This document shows positions 44,851 to 53,603 of a stretch of 64,000 bases of DNA, one piece after another. The notes under the pieces were generated by a model. The model ran no database searches. It saw only the letters and a program-made list of their open reading frames with translations, and was not told where the DNA came from. The stretch is taken from NCBI GenBank assembly GCA_937124965.1, contig CAKZLB010000013.1:186001-250000 (forward strand), written 5' to 3'. The stretch comes from an uncultured Bacteroidota bacterium. GTDB taxonomy: Bacteria > Bacteroidota > Bacteroidia > NS11-12g > UBA9320. The position numbers were made by a program, and so were the translations under genes. Numbering within the stretch: position 1 is the first letter of the stretch; every line of letters starts with the position of its first letter.

Positions 44851-45465
44851 TTATTGCGTATTGAGTGAGTAAGGAACTCGATTTAAAATTGACCGTCCGA
44901 GTGTAATCTCATCGGCATATTCTAATTCTCCACCAACAGCAATTCCTCGAGATATTGCCGACATTTTAACGGAAGAATCTTCTAACTTCCTTGATATATA
45001 AAAAGCCGTTGTATCACCTTCCATATTTGCACTTAGCGCAAATACCAACTCTTCAACACCCTGTTCGCGAACACGCAAAAGCAGTTGGTCAATTGTCAAA
45101 TCATCAGGTCCAATTCCATCCATTGGGGCGATAACTCCACCCAAAACATGATACACACCGCTAAATTGTCCTGTGTTTTCAATGGAAATAATGTCTTGAA
45201 AGTCCTTTACAACACAAATTAATTTCTTGTTCCTGTTAACAGATGAACAAATCGAGCAAATATCAGCATCTGAAACATTTCCACATGTTGAGCAATATCG
45301 AACCTTGGTCTTCAAATCAATCATGGCTTGAGACATCCGATCGACATTTTCCTTTTGTTCTTTTAACAGGAACAAGGTCATTCTTAGTGCAGTTTTTTTA
45401 CCAATACCCGGAAACCGACTAAGTTGCTCTACTGCTTTTTCTATAGTATCAGATGGGAAATTCAC
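44851..45465 (-). CDS. recR: Recombination protein RecR
   Basis: 204 residues from GTG at 45465; the frame extends upstream to ATG 45492 but nine extra residues do not fit the family, which begins NFPS-T-I-E. RecR acts with RecFO in loading RecA at gaps. Helix-hairpin-helix region LSRFPGIGKKTALRM near 14-28, C4 zinc-finger CSTCGNVSDADICSIC near 57-72, then Toprim with ICVVKDFQDIISIENTGQFSG near 81-101 and a C-terminal Walker-B-like EYADEITLGRSI near 186. Convergent with ricT (nine-base gap). Confidence 0.94.
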   Translation of the reverse strand: MNFPSDTIEKAVEQLSRFPGIGKKTALRMTLFLLKEQKENVDRMSQAMIDLKTKVRYCSTCGNVSDADICSICSSVNRNKKLICVVKDFQDIISIENTGQFSGVYHVLGGVIAPMDGIGPDDLTIDQLLLRVREQGVEELVFALSANMEGDTTAFYISRKLEDSSVKMSAISRGIAVGGELEYADEITLGRSILNRVPYSLNTQ

Positions 45466-45554
45466 GCTGCAAATCAACAGATTTTTTAACAATTTTCGAC
45501 GAAAAAGAGAACTCTGGAGAAAATCTATTGTTTTTATAAAAAAAAAGTTTCAAT

Positions 45555-45956
45555 TTGGACACAAGTTTGAATTACACAGCAATATCATACAACGTAAAGA
45601 TTTCCGTTAAGGCGGATTACGAACACTCCATGTCGGAACCAGATTATGACATACATGTTTTTAGCTATAACGTTTTAATCGAGAATTTTGGAGAAGAACC
45701 TCTTCATTTGCTATCAAGACATTGGTTAATTTTTGATGCATTAGGCAGTAATCATGAAGTAAAAGGAGAAGGTGTTGTAGGTGAAAAACCTGTTATCCTT
45801 CCAGGTGAATCATACACTTATTCATCGATGTGTAAGCTTTCTTCTGAAGCTGGAAAAATGGTTGGGAATTACACCATGCGCGGTCTATCAACAGACAAGT
45901 TAATTCAGGTTCAAATTCCTGAGTTTTTGTTGATTCCTAAATTTCGCATGAATTAA
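45555..45956 (+). CDS. apaG: ApaG domain protein (Co2+/Mg2+ efflux-associated)
   Basis: 133 residues, with initiation probably at TTG 45555 (another TTG at 45567). The fibronectin-like ApaG fold shows VFSYNVLIENFGEEPLHLLSRHWLIFDALG near residues 35-64 and GEGVVGEKPVILPGESYTYSS near 71-91, the family's GxGVVGxxPxLxPG motif. Its role in metal tolerance is known from enteric ApaG, but the mechanism is unclear. Divergent from recR, 89 bases away. Confidence 0.9.
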   Translation: MDTSLNYTAISYNVKISVKADYEHSMSEPDYDIHVFSYNVLIENFGEEPLHLLSRHWLIFDALGSNHEVKGEGVVGEKPVILPGESYTYSSMCKLSSEAGKMVGNYTMRGLSTDKLIQVQIPEFLLIPKFRMN

Positions 45957-45983
45957 TAGTGGCTTTTCGATACATTTTCTAGA

Positions 45984-46018
45984 AACGAGAAATAAATAAG
46001 TGATGAGGGATTCTCGTT
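45984..46018. terminator. Possible bidirectional terminator between apaG and the minus-strand gene
   Basis: Inverted repeat AACGAGAA (45984-45991) and TTCTCGTT (46011-46018) with a 19-base loop between convergent genes. No long T-run follows, so it is a weak candidate. Confidence 0.3.
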
Positions 46019-46032
46019 GACTTCAAAAAACG

Positions 46033-46404
46033 TTAACCACAACCACACCCTTTAAACGTCTTTACCCTACCTTTTTTATTGATGCTTTTAATAACCTCTC
46101 CATCACGGTAGAAAAATGTCCATATTCGAACGCCTTTTTTATAGTAATTCTTCTCGATTAGTTCACCGTTGTAATTGAAACGTTCCCAACTTCCTGACTT
46201 GAGACCATCTTTAAATCTATGAATCTCCAAAACATATCCCGTACTATCCGTAACCGTGCACAACACCTTATTCTTTGTTGTGTCACAATCAGAGTATTGA
46301 GTCTCCTGAGCATGTACATTGGATGAAAAGCAAACTATTAACCCTGTAAAAAGGAGTAAGATACGGCAACTACGCCTACTATAAAACAGTAATATGCGAA
46401 CCAT
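46033..46404 (-). CDS. Small exported MORN-like protein of unknown function
   Basis: 123 residues. A basic N terminus and hydrophobic core ending in NVHAQ predict a signal peptide. The mature part has MORN/toxin-antitoxin-like repeats (KDGLKSGSWERFNYNGELIEKNYYKKGVRIWTFFYRDG type) and a C-terminal CGCG. The only plausible start is ATG 46404, so 67 bases overlap the end of uppP. Function unknown; probably surface or periplasmic. Confidence 0.6.
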   Translation of the reverse strand: MVRILLFYSRRSCRILLLFTGLIVCFSSNVHAQETQYSDCDTTKNKVLCTVTDSTGYVLEIHRFKDGLKSGSWERFNYNGELIEKNYYKKGVRIWTFFYRDGEVIKSINKKGRVKTFKGCGCG

Positions 46405-47144
46405 GATAATCGACTGTTTTCAACAAGTTTTATCATCCATTTAATAGCAAATAAACCGCTTATAAATGCAGCAATAAAACCCATTGACATTTCAAAAATT
46501 GGAGACGATGCCTGTGCGCCTTCAGACAGATCCAGAAAATCTTTAAAGGATTTTGCACCTGCTCCTAAAATTAACGGTAGTACCATTATAAACGAAAACC
46601 GGGCTGCTTTATTTCTTGGCAAACCTAACAATACACCAGCAACTATGGTTGAACCTGATCTACTTATACCAGGCAAAATAGCAATCGCTTGAACGATACC
46701 CATGATGGCGGATTTTTTAGTGTCTAGCTCTTTTGTCTGATTATTTTTGACTCGATCTGAAATAAATAAAAGTGCTCCGGTTAGAAGCAACATGAAACCT
46801 ACAAGTAGAATGTTTCTATCGAAAAATTCTTCGATCTGATCCTTTAAAAATAATCCAACTAACGCGGCAGGAATCATTGAGATAACAACGTACCATGCGA
46901 ACTTAGTTTCTTCATTCCACTTAAAGCTTAATATGCCTTTAATTATTTGAACCAAGTCTTTTCGAAAAACTACAATTGTACTAAACGCAGTTGCCAAGTG
47001 AAGGAATACAGTAAAAAGTAAGTTTTCTTCAATCTCAGTATTTTGGATTGCTTTGACCAATTCTATATGGCCACTACTACTTACCGGAAGAAACTCTGTA
47101 AAACCTTGAACGATGCCAAGGATGATTGCCTCAATTAGGCTCAT
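46338..47144 (-). CDS. uppP: Undecaprenyl-diphosphatase
   Basis: 268 residues, integral membrane with about eight helices. It dephosphorylates undecaprenyl diphosphate, recycling the lipid carrier for peptidoglycan and O-antigen synthesis. Signatures QGFTEFLPVSSSGHIEL near residues 14-30 (catalytic E/H) and the second motif AIAILPGISRSGSTIVAGVLLG near 152-173 are clear. Third of an ftsX-DUF3098-uppP row; it overlaps DUF3098 by 14 bases. Confidence 0.96.
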   Translation of the reverse strand: MSLIEAIILGIVQGFTEFLPVSSSGHIELVKAIQNTEIEENLLFTVFLHLATAFSTIVVFRKDLVQIIKGILSFKWNEETKFAWYVVISMIPAALVGLFLKDQIEEFFDRNILLVGFMLLLTGALLFISDRVKNNQTKELDTKKSAIMGIVQAIAILPGISRSGSTIVAGVLLGLPRNKAARFSFIMVLPLILGAGAKSFKDFLDLSEGAQASSPIFEMSMGFIAAFISGLFAIKWMIKLVENSRLSWFAYYCFIVGVVAVSYSFLQG

Positions 47145-47439
47145 CGGTAGACTTTGATGAGTTCTTAAATATTGCGTAGATTTCTACGGCGAAGCCTAAT
47201 AAAACCACAATTGGAGCGATAGTAACCTTTACCGTTGTACTAAAACTCTTTTCACCTGTGCGAAATATCTCTCCATTATTAAAGATGTCGTCAGTTTTCC
47301 CAGCCATAAGAATAAACCCGAGAACTATAATTGCAAAACCAATAATCATCCACGTATAATTCTCTTTTTCAAAAGTCATTTCGTGTTTTGTATTCGACAC
47401 CGTTTCGGTGGTATTGTTTTTCTTATTCTTCGCTGCCAT
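47131..47439 (-). CDS. DUF3098-family membrane protein
   Basis: 102 residues with two predicted transmembrane helices (about 29-47 and 76-95), and the family signature WMIIGFAIIVLGFILMAG followed by DIFNNGEIFRTGEKSFSTTVKVTIAPIVVLLGF. DUF3098 is typically Bacteroidota-specific and lies between ftsX and uppP, as here. Its function is unknown but its place suggests a link to division or cell-wall synthesis. Confidence 0.85.
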   Translation of the reverse strand: MAAKNKKNNTTETVSNTKHEMTFEKENYTWMIIGFAIIVLGFILMAGKTDDIFNNGEIFRTGEKSFSTTVKVTIAPIVVLLGFAVEIYAIFKNSSKSTDEPN

Positions 47440-47453
47440 GTCTATATTTATGT

Positions 47454-48320
47454 TTAATACAATTCGTTTATTCTAAGTCTGAGGTACTTTTTTGTGGCGA
47501 AGTACGTACTTGGCAACACAATGCAGAGACCCAAAACCGTTATGATTGCAAATAAAATAGAATAAATTGTAATATCCGATTTAAATATGCTGCTCACTTC
47601 AAATCCGTAAGTCTCAACCCAGTTTGTTAAGAGCACATTACATACAATTACCAACCCAAAAGCCAAGCACGTAGAGATTAGTGTTAGAACCAAGGATTTA
47701 ACCATAAATGGCCTAATAATAAACCATTCTGTGGCTCCAACAAGTTGCATACTTTTTACCACAAATCGACGAGCATACACATCTAATCGAATCGTATTAT
47801 TTATTAAAACTAATGATATGATTAGTAATAAGAGTGCAACAGCAATCATTACGATTCCGACAACCTTTTTATTTTTGTTGATTTGAAGCACAATATCTTC
47901 TTGGTAATCGACCACAGAAACGCCTTCAATCTTTCCAAACACCTCCAAGATATCCTCCAAATTTTCAGGAATTTTCGTTGCATCAAGTTTTACCTCAATA
48001 GAAGCAGGAAGTGGATTACTACCTAACACCTCAATAAAGTCCTTGCCAAGAATCTCTTTATAGTCAAATGCCGCCTGCTCTGCAGTTATATATTTCGCAG
48101 ACTTCACATAGTCAAATTCTATAATCTCAGCGTTTCTTTCTGATAATATCTCATCAGAAATTTGGGTATCGAAGTAAACAATTACCAACACATTTTCCCG
48201 TAGATAATTCGTAAGTTTTTCGGAATTAATAATAAGCATTCCAAAAAGCCCTAGAACAAATAGCACCATGCAAACGCTAATCATGACCGACCATCCTGAA
48301 AACCGTTTCTTTTGCTTCAT
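47454..48320 (-). CDS. ftsX: Cell division protein FtsX
   Basis: 288 residues, ABC permease-like with four transmembrane segments (about 13-33, 157-182, 206-232 and 250-272) and a periplasmic domain after the first. The last three helices with LVGATEWFIIRPFMVKS near 191-207 match FtsX, which with FtsE couples the divisome to peptidoglycan hydrolases. ftsE is not adjacent. Upstream a -7 box abuts the ATG. Confidence 0.9.
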   Translation of the reverse strand: MKQKKRFSGWSVMISVCMVLFVLGLFGMLIINSEKLTNYLRENVLVIVYFDTQISDEILSERNAEIIEFDYVKSAKYITAEQAAFDYKEILGKDFIEVLGSNPLPASIEVKLDATKIPENLEDILEVFGKIEGVSVVDYQEDIVLQINKNKKVVGIVMIAVALLLLIISLVLINNTIRLDVYARRFVVKSMQLVGATEWFIIRPFMVKSLVLTLISTCLAFGLVIVCNVLLTNWVETYGFEVSSIFKSDITIYSILFAIITVLGLCIVLPSTYFATKKYLRLRINELY

Positions 48321-48324
48321 CCAA

Positions 48325-48332
48325 CAAATTTA
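48325..48332 (-). promoter_or_regulatory. Candidate -7 box (TAAATTTG) for the ftsX operon
   Basis: An exact TAnnTTTG match on the minus strand ending five bases before the ftsX ATG. Confidence 0.4.
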
Positions 48333-48432
48333 ATACAACGACAGGTGTCTGATACGTGATTTTGTGCACACCTTTTCTCTATTTAGAACTGTTCTATTAT
48401 TATCAAAATGATTTCTGAAAACATACATCGAT

Positions 48433-48440
48433 TACCTTTG
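48433..48440 (+). promoter_or_regulatory. Candidate -7 box (TACCTTTG) for sdhCAB
   Basis: An exact TAnnTTTG match 29 bases before the sdhC ATG; a weak -33-like TTTCTG is present at about 48412. Confidence 0.45.
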
Positions 48441-48468
48441 TTTCAATTAAAGAAATAATCAAAAAAAT

Positions 48469-49155
48469 ATGTCAACGGGTAAAGGAATGACTTCGGTTGG
48501 TCGAAAAGTATTAATGGCATTATCAGGATTTTTCCTCTTAATCTTTTTACTTCAACACAGTGCAATTAATTTTCTTTCGGTGATCTCTCCGGATATGTTC
48601 AATGAGGTGTCGCATTTTATGGGAACAAATCCAGTTGTGCAATTTGCGCTTCAACCTGTTTTAGCATTTGGAGTGTTTTTTCACCTAATCATGGGTATTG
48701 TTTTAGAGATGCAAAACCGAAATGCTCGTCCAATTAAATACGTCGACAATCGTCCAGGTGCAAACGCTTCTTGGATGTCAAGAAACATGATTATTACAGG
48801 AATAATGGTTATGTTGTTTTTGGCTATTCACTTTTACGATTTCTGGTTACCTGAGTTAAATGTCAAGTTTATTAAAGGTGATATGACTGGATTAAATACG
48901 GAAGGTCAATACCGATACTATGAAGAATTAAGACACAAATTTGTAGACCCGATTAGAGTAGTCCTTTATGTATTGTCATTTGTATTCCTGAGCTTACACT
49001 TGTTACATGGGTTTCAATCGGCGTTTCAATCGGTTGGATTCAACCACAACAAGTACACCCCAACGATAAAAAAACTAGGTAATATTTATGCGATATTGAT
49101 TCCATTTGTGTTCATCTTTATTGCTGTGTATCATTTTATTACTAAAACCGCATAA
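48469..49155 (+). CDS. sdhC: Succinate dehydrogenase cytochrome b subunit
   Basis: 228 residues with five predicted transmembrane segments, the Bacteroidota/Firmicutes b558 type (single large subunit, no sdhD). Haem-ligand histidines are in HSAINFL near residue 26, FHLIMGIVLE near 67, AIHFYDFW near 120 and LHLLHGFQSAFQS near 175. It anchors SdhA and SdhB and passes electrons to menaquinone. First gene of sdhCAB. Confidence 0.93.
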   Translation: MSTGKGMTSVGRKVLMALSGFFLLIFLLQHSAINFLSVISPDMFNEVSHFMGTNPVVQFALQPVLAFGVFFHLIMGIVLEMQNRNARPIKYVDNRPGANASWMSRNMIITGIMVMLFLAIHFYDFWLPELNVKFIKGDMTGLNTEGQYRYYEELRHKFVDPIRVVLYVLSFVFLSLHLLHGFQSAFQSVGFNHNKYTPTIKKLGNIYAILIPFVFIFIAVYHFITKTA

Positions 49156-49179
49156 CGTATAAATCTGTAGAGTTCGATT

Positions 49180-51195
49180 ATGAGTAAATTAGATTCAAAA
49201 ATTCCTGGCGGTCCTATTAAAGACAAATGGACAACCTATAAAGACAAAATTAATTTAGTCAATCCTGCTAACAAACGACACATTGATGTGATCGTGGTAG
49301 GTACTGGTCTGGCAGGTGGTTCTGCTTCTGCAACTTTAGCGGAGTTGGGCTATAACGTAAAAGCGTTTTGTTACCAAGATTCCCCAAGGCGTGCACATTC
49401 AATTGCAGCTCAAGGTGGTATCAATGCAGCTAAAAACTACCAAGGTGATGGTGACTCAAATTATCGATTGTTTTATGACACAGTAAAAGGTGGGGATTAT
49501 CGTTCGCGAGAAGCTAATGTTCATAGACTTGCTGAAGTTTCTGGAAATATCATAGATCAATGTGTTGCTCAAGGTGTACCTTTTGCAAGAGAATACGGTG
49601 GTCTTCTGGACAATAGATCGTTTGGAGGTGTTTTGGTGTCTCGTACGTTTTATGCAAAAGGACAAACTGGACAGCAGTTATTGTTAGGTGCATATTCAGC
49701 AATGAACCGTCAAATTGCTCGTGGTAAAATTGAAATGTTCAATCGTCATGAAATGCTGGATGTGGTAATCGTTGACGGTAAAGCAAGAGGTATTATTGCT
49801 CGAAATCTGGTAACAGGAGAAATAGAAAGACATTCTGCACACGCCGTGGTTATCGCTTCTGGAGGATATGGAAACGTTTATTTCCTTTCTACGAACGCAA
49901 TGGGCTCGAACGTAACTGCAGCATGGAAAGCGCATAAAAGGGGAGCCTTTTTTGCAAACCCATGTTATACTCAGATACACCCAACGTGCATTCCTCGCTC
50001 TGGTGACTATCAATCAAAATTGACTCTTATGTCTGAGTCGTTAAGAAATGATGGACGAATTTGGGTGCCCAAGAAAAAAGAAGATGTTGAAGCGATACGA
50101 TCAGGAAAACTTAAACCTACAGATTTAAAAGAGGAAGATCGTGATTATTATTTGGAAAGACGTTATCCTGCATTTGGAAACTTAGTTCCACGTGATGTTG
50201 CTTCTAGAGCTGCTAAAGAAAGATGCGATGCTGGGTTTGGTGTTAATAAAACTGGTGAGGCAGTTTACCTTGACTTCCAATCAGCCATCGAACGATATGG
50301 TGCTGAACAAGCAAAAATTCAAAACATTGAAAACGCTAGTCATGCCAAAATAGTTGAACTAGGAGAGAAAGTTGTTGAAGCGAAATATGGTAACTTGTTT
50401 CAGATGTATGAGAAAATTGTTGACGAAAATCCATACAAAACTCCAATGATGATTTACCCTGCGACTCACTACACAATGGGTGGAGTTTGGGTTGACTACA
50501 ACTTAATGACCACAATTCCAGGTTGTTATGCAATTGGCGAAGCTAATTTTTCAGATCATGGTGCGAATAGGCTTGGTGCTTCAGCGTTGATGCAGGGCTT
50601 GGCGGATGGTTACTTCGTTTTACCATATACCATTGGACATTATCTTGCAGATGATATTCGAACAGGTAAAATTTCGACAGACTCTCCAGAGTTTGAAGAA
50701 GCTGAGAAGAATGTTACGGACAGAATTAATCAATTGGTTAACAATAACGGAACAAAATCAGTCGATTATTTTCATAAGCGTTTAGGTAAAGTAATGTGGG
50801 ATAAAGTTGGTATGTCACGAAACGAAACAGGCCTAAAAGAAGCTATTGAAGAAATTAGGTCCATACGAGATGAATTTTGGAAAGATGTGAGAGTTCCAGG
50901 TGCTGCTGATGGTATGAATACCGAATTAGAAAAAGCTGGTCGAGTTGCTGACTTTTTGGAACTAGGTGAATTATTTGCCAAAGATGCGTTGAACAGAAAT
51001 GAATCGTGTGGTGGTCATTTCCGTGAAGAGTCTGTTGAACTAGATGGTGAGCAAAAAGGGGAAGCGAAACGAGACGATGTCAATTATGCATACGTTGCCG
51101 CTTGGGAATATACGGGTGATCCAAAAGACGCTGTACTTCACAAGGAGCAATTAGAGTTCAATGACATTGAATTAAAACAACGTTCGTACAAATAA
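49180..51195 (+). CDS. sdhA: Succinate dehydrogenase flavoprotein subunit
   Basis: 671 residues, of the longer b558 type. Dinucleotide-binding [21 protein letters not shown] near residues 38-58, the covalent-FAD His in [17 protein letters not shown] near 71-87, and the catalytic-site segments [15 protein letters not shown] and [11 protein letters not shown]. It oxidises succinate to fumarate in the TCA cycle. The sdhC-sdhA gap is 24 bases; 91 bases separate it from sdhB without an evident terminator. Confidence 0.97.
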   Translation: MSKLDSKIPGGPIKDKWTTYKDKINLVNPANKRHIDVIVVGTGLAGGSASATLAELGYNVKAFCYQDSPRRAHSIAAQGGINAAKNYQGDGDSNYRLFYDTVKGGDYRSREANVHRLAEVSGNIIDQCVAQGVPFAREYGGLLDNRSFGGVLVSRTFYAKGQTGQQLLLGAYSAMNRQIARGKIEMFNRHEMLDVVIVDGKARGIIARNLVTGEIERHSAHAVVIASGGYGNVYFLSTNAMGSNVTAAWKAHKRGAFFANPCYTQIHPTCIPRSGDYQSKLTLMSESLRNDGRIWVPKKKEDVEAIRSGKLKPTDLKEEDRDYYLERRYPAFGNLVPRDVASRAAKERCDAGFGVNKTGEAVYLDFQSAIERYGAEQAKIQNIENASHAKIVELGEKVVEAKYGNLFQMYEKIVDENPYKTPMMIYPATHYTMGGVWVDYNLMTTIPGCYAIGEANFSDHGANRLGASALMQGLADGYFVLPYTIGHYLADDIRTGKISTDSPEFEEAEKNVTDRINQLVNNNGTKSVDYFHKRLGKVMWDKVGMSRNETGLKEAIEEIRSIRDEFWKDVRVPGAADGMNTELEKAGRVADFLELGELFAKDALNRNESCGGHFREESVELDGEQKGEAKRDDVNYAYVAAWEYTGDPKDAVLHKEQLEFNDIELKQRSYK

Positions 51196-51286
51196 TAAAT
51201 TAACAAGTAGAAGATTAAACTGAGTTACTTAAAAGCATAAATTATTTATGTAAACAAAAGGGCCAGTTAAATAAAATAAAGACAAT

Positions 51287-52036
51287 ATGAATTTAACACT
51301 GAAAATCTGGAGACAAAAGGATTCGAACGACACAGGAAAAATGGTGTCTTATAATGTGACGGACATTTCTGATCACATGTCTTTTCTGGAGATGCTTGAT
51401 GTTTTAAATGAGCAATTAGTTAATTCAGGGGATGCTCCAGTAGCGTTCGACCATGATTGTCGCGAAGGTATTTGTGGTATGTGTTCTCTTCAAATTAATG
51501 GAGAGGCTCACGGCCCAGACCGAGGCGTAACTACATGCCAGTTACATATGCGAATGTTTAAGGATGGTGATACAATTACGATTGAGCCTTTCCGTGCAAA
51601 AGCATTCCCAGTTATTAAAGATTTAGTTGTTGATCGATCTGCATTTGATAGAATCCAACAAGCTGGAGGTTATATTTCAGTAAACACTTCTGGAAATACA
51701 CAAGACGCAAACTCTATCCCTATTCCAAAGGCAGACGCGGACGAAGCGATGGATGCAGCGACGTGTATTGGGTGTGGTGCATGCGTCGCAACCTGTAAAA
51801 ATGCCTCTGCAATGTTGTTTGTTGGAGCAAAGGTTTCTCAATATGCATTGCTCCCTCAAGGTCGTGTTGAAGCTAAAGAGCGCGTTATGAATATGGTAAA
51901 TCAAATGGACAAGGAAGGTTTTGGAAATTGTACCAATACTGGAGCCTGCGAAGTTGAGTGCCCTAAAGGTATTTCGTTAACAACGATTGCTCGAATGAAT
52001 CGCGAGTATTTGTCTGCTTCTGTAACTAAAGACTAA
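51287..52036 (+). CDS. sdhB: Succinate dehydrogenase iron-sulfur subunit
   Basis: 249 residues. [2Fe-2S] site [15 protein letters not shown] near residues 59-73 with a fourth Cys in TCQLH near 84; [4Fe-4S] site [15 protein letters not shown] near 157-171 and the [3Fe-4S] motif [15 protein letters not shown] near 209-223. It carries electrons from the flavoprotein to SdhC. The stop is one base before ribE. Confidence 0.97.
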   Translation: MNLTLKIWRQKDSNDTGKMVSYNVTDISDHMSFLEMLDVLNEQLVNSGDAPVAFDHDCREGICGMCSLQINGEAHGPDRGVTTCQLHMRMFKDGDTITIEPFRAKAFPVIKDLVVDRSAFDRIQQAGGYISVNTSGNTQDANSIPIPKADADEAMDAATCIGCGACVATCKNASAMLFVGAKVSQYALLPQGRVEAKERVMNMVNQMDKEGFGNCTNTGACEVECPKGISLTTIARMNREYLSASVTKD

Positions 52037-52037
52037 T

Positions 52038-52625
52038 ATGTTCACAGGCATCATTGAAGCCATTGGGATTGTACAGTCTATTGCGCAAGATAACGCGAAC
52101 ATGGATATTACGATTGCTTCCCCTATTTCAAATGAGTTAAAAATAGATCAAAGCATTGCGCATAATGGTGTTTGTCTGACTGTAACTCAATGCGACGATA
52201 AATCACATACAGTAACTGCAATTCAAGAAACCCTCAACAAAAGCAATCTTGGAGATTGGACAGAAGGCTCTGTAATTAACCTTGAGAGATGCCTTAAAAT
52301 AGGCGACAGACTTGATGGTCATATGGTACAAGGTCATGTTGACACAACAGCCAAGTGCATCAAAAAAGAAGATCAAAACGGGAGTTGGATATTTACGTTT
52401 AAATACGACGTTAAACCAGGTTTTGTCACTGTAGAAAAAGGATCTATTACCATAAACGGGACGAGTTTGACAGTCTTTAACTCGAAAGAAGATGAATTTT
52501 CAGTTGCTATAATTCCGTATACCTACGAACACACCAATTTCAAGCAAATCGAAACTGGAACGAAGGTTAATTTAGAATTTGATATTCTCGGTAAGTACAT
52601 TGCAAAGTTGATTACAAACAACTAA
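52038..52625 (+). CDS. ribE: Riboflavin synthase alpha chain
   Basis: 195 residues. It converts two molecules of 6,7-dimethyl-8-ribityllumazine to riboflavin. Two-fold internal repeat visible: MFTGIIEAIGIVQSI with HNGVCLTVTQ near residues 42-51, and LDGHMVQGHVDTTAKC near 93-108 with ITINGTSLTVFN near 137-148. Adjacent to sdhB by one base, so it is transcribed with sdhCAB, which links flavin supply to the flavoprotein. No FMN riboswitch was seen. Confidence 0.94.
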   Translation: MFTGIIEAIGIVQSIAQDNANMDITIASPISNELKIDQSIAHNGVCLTVTQCDDKSHTVTAIQETLNKSNLGDWTEGSVINLERCLKIGDRLDGHMVQGHVDTTAKCIKKEDQNGSWIFTFKYDVKPGFVTVEKGSITINGTSLTVFNSKEDEFSVAIIPYTYEHTNFKQIETGTKVNLEFDILGKYIAKLITNN

Positions 52626-52635
52626 ATCGCAAGGA

Positions 52636-52668
52636 TAAAAAAAGCCTCAATCAATAAAGTCGAGGCTT
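52636..52668 (-). terminator. Terminator after the NTF2-like gene
   Basis: Inverted repeat AAGCCTC (52642-52648) and GAGGCTT (52662-52668) with an A-run that gives a T-run on the minus strand. Between convergent genes and may also serve ribE. Confidence 0.7.
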
Positions 52669-52689
52669 GATAAAAATGTTTTACGTATT

Positions 52690-53073
52690 CTAAGCTGAGG
52701 CCTCACCAGACTGAACTTCATAAAAAAATTGTTCCTTCACAATTTTTCCATTTTTTACTTCATAAACACAAAGTTCATCTAGTTTTTCTCGTCCGTACTC
52801 CTTGAATGTCACGTCATTTGTCATTCTGCAGGTAAAATAATTTCCAGCAATAATTGGGTCTGAAACTGATGATCCATGTATTTCTTGGACCATTTCTCCC
52901 CACTTTTTCCCTTTCTCTTCAAGTTCCTTCATACCCGTTGCCAACTCCCACATTGCACCAGCAGGTTCTTGACTTACGATTGATTCATGATCATACAACT
53001 CCTCATAGCATTGACTAAAGTTACCAGTTCTGCAATACTCAACTAGCTTGTTTGCGATTTCATTAATTTCCAT
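52690..53073 (-). CDS. NTF2-like/SnoaL-type protein
   Basis: 127 residues from ATG 53073, since upstream residues up to 53151 are not family-like. MEINEIANKLVEYCRTGNFSQCYEELYD followed by SIVSQEPAG and a C-terminal VYEVKNGKIVKEQFFYE match SnoaL-like NTF2 folds. No signal peptide. The function cannot be assigned, as the fold is used for many isomerases and cyclases and as a binding protein. Confidence 0.75.
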   Translation of the reverse strand: MEINEIANKLVEYCRTGNFSQCYEELYDHESIVSQEPAGAMWELATGMKELEEKGKKWGEMVQEIHGSSVSDPIIAGNYFTCRMTNDVTFKEYGREKLDELCVYEVKNGKIVKEQFFYEVQSGEASA

Positions 53074-53186
53074 TTTCAATAATTTTATTGGTAAATATAT
53101 AGTGCAATAACGATGGCAATCGCTTTTAAACCACCATGTGAATAATTTCACATAACGTTAACAATCTTTACACAAAAACCTAACTC

Positions 53187-53603
53187 TTAAATAGTCGCGA
53201 TAACTTTCAACTCAATACCAATTGGCGTTGGGAGACAGTTAATCTCTAACGTTGTTCTGCATGGTTGGTTATCTTTAAAGTACTCTGCATATAATCGATT
53301 ATAGGTTTTAAAATCATCCTTCATGTTTGTTAGAAAAACTGTGACATCTACAATATTATCCCAGCTACTTCCAGAGTCTTCAAGAATATAACGAATGTTT
53401 TTAAACACTGAGTGACACTGAGCTTCTATGTCATAGCTCAAGATATTTCCATCCGCATCCAGTTCAACACCTGGAATTTTCTTGGTACCACGCTCACGAG
53501 GCCCCACCCCACTTAAAAACAGCAAATTACCAACCTTACGGGCATGAGGATACGCTCCTACTGGTTCAGGAGCTTTCCCTGAATCAAATTTTTGACTACT
53601 CAT
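53187..53603 (-). CDS. RidA-family imine deaminase
   Basis: 138 residues. GAYPHARKVGNLLFLSGVGPRE near residues 17-38, KNIRYILEDSGSSWDNIVDVTVFLTNM near 69-95 and the C-terminal PCRTTLEINCLPTPIGIELKV with the conserved Arg near 118. RidA proteins hydrolyse reactive enamines/imines; the subgroup with these features includes 2-aminomuconate deaminases. It overlaps the WD40 gene by eight bases. Confidence 0.88.
   Translation of the reverse strand: MSSQKFDSGKAPEPVGAYPHARKVGNLLFLSGVGPRERGTKKIPGVELDADGNILSYDIEAQCHSVFKNIRYILEDSGSSWDNIVDVTVFLTNMKDDFKTYNRLYAEYFKDNQPCRTTLEINCLPTPIGIELKVIATI

Noticed and set aside
52038-52100. FMN riboswitch before ribE
   Set aside because: The gene follows sdhB by one base, leaving no room, and no RFN-like motif was seen in the sdhA-sdhB gap.
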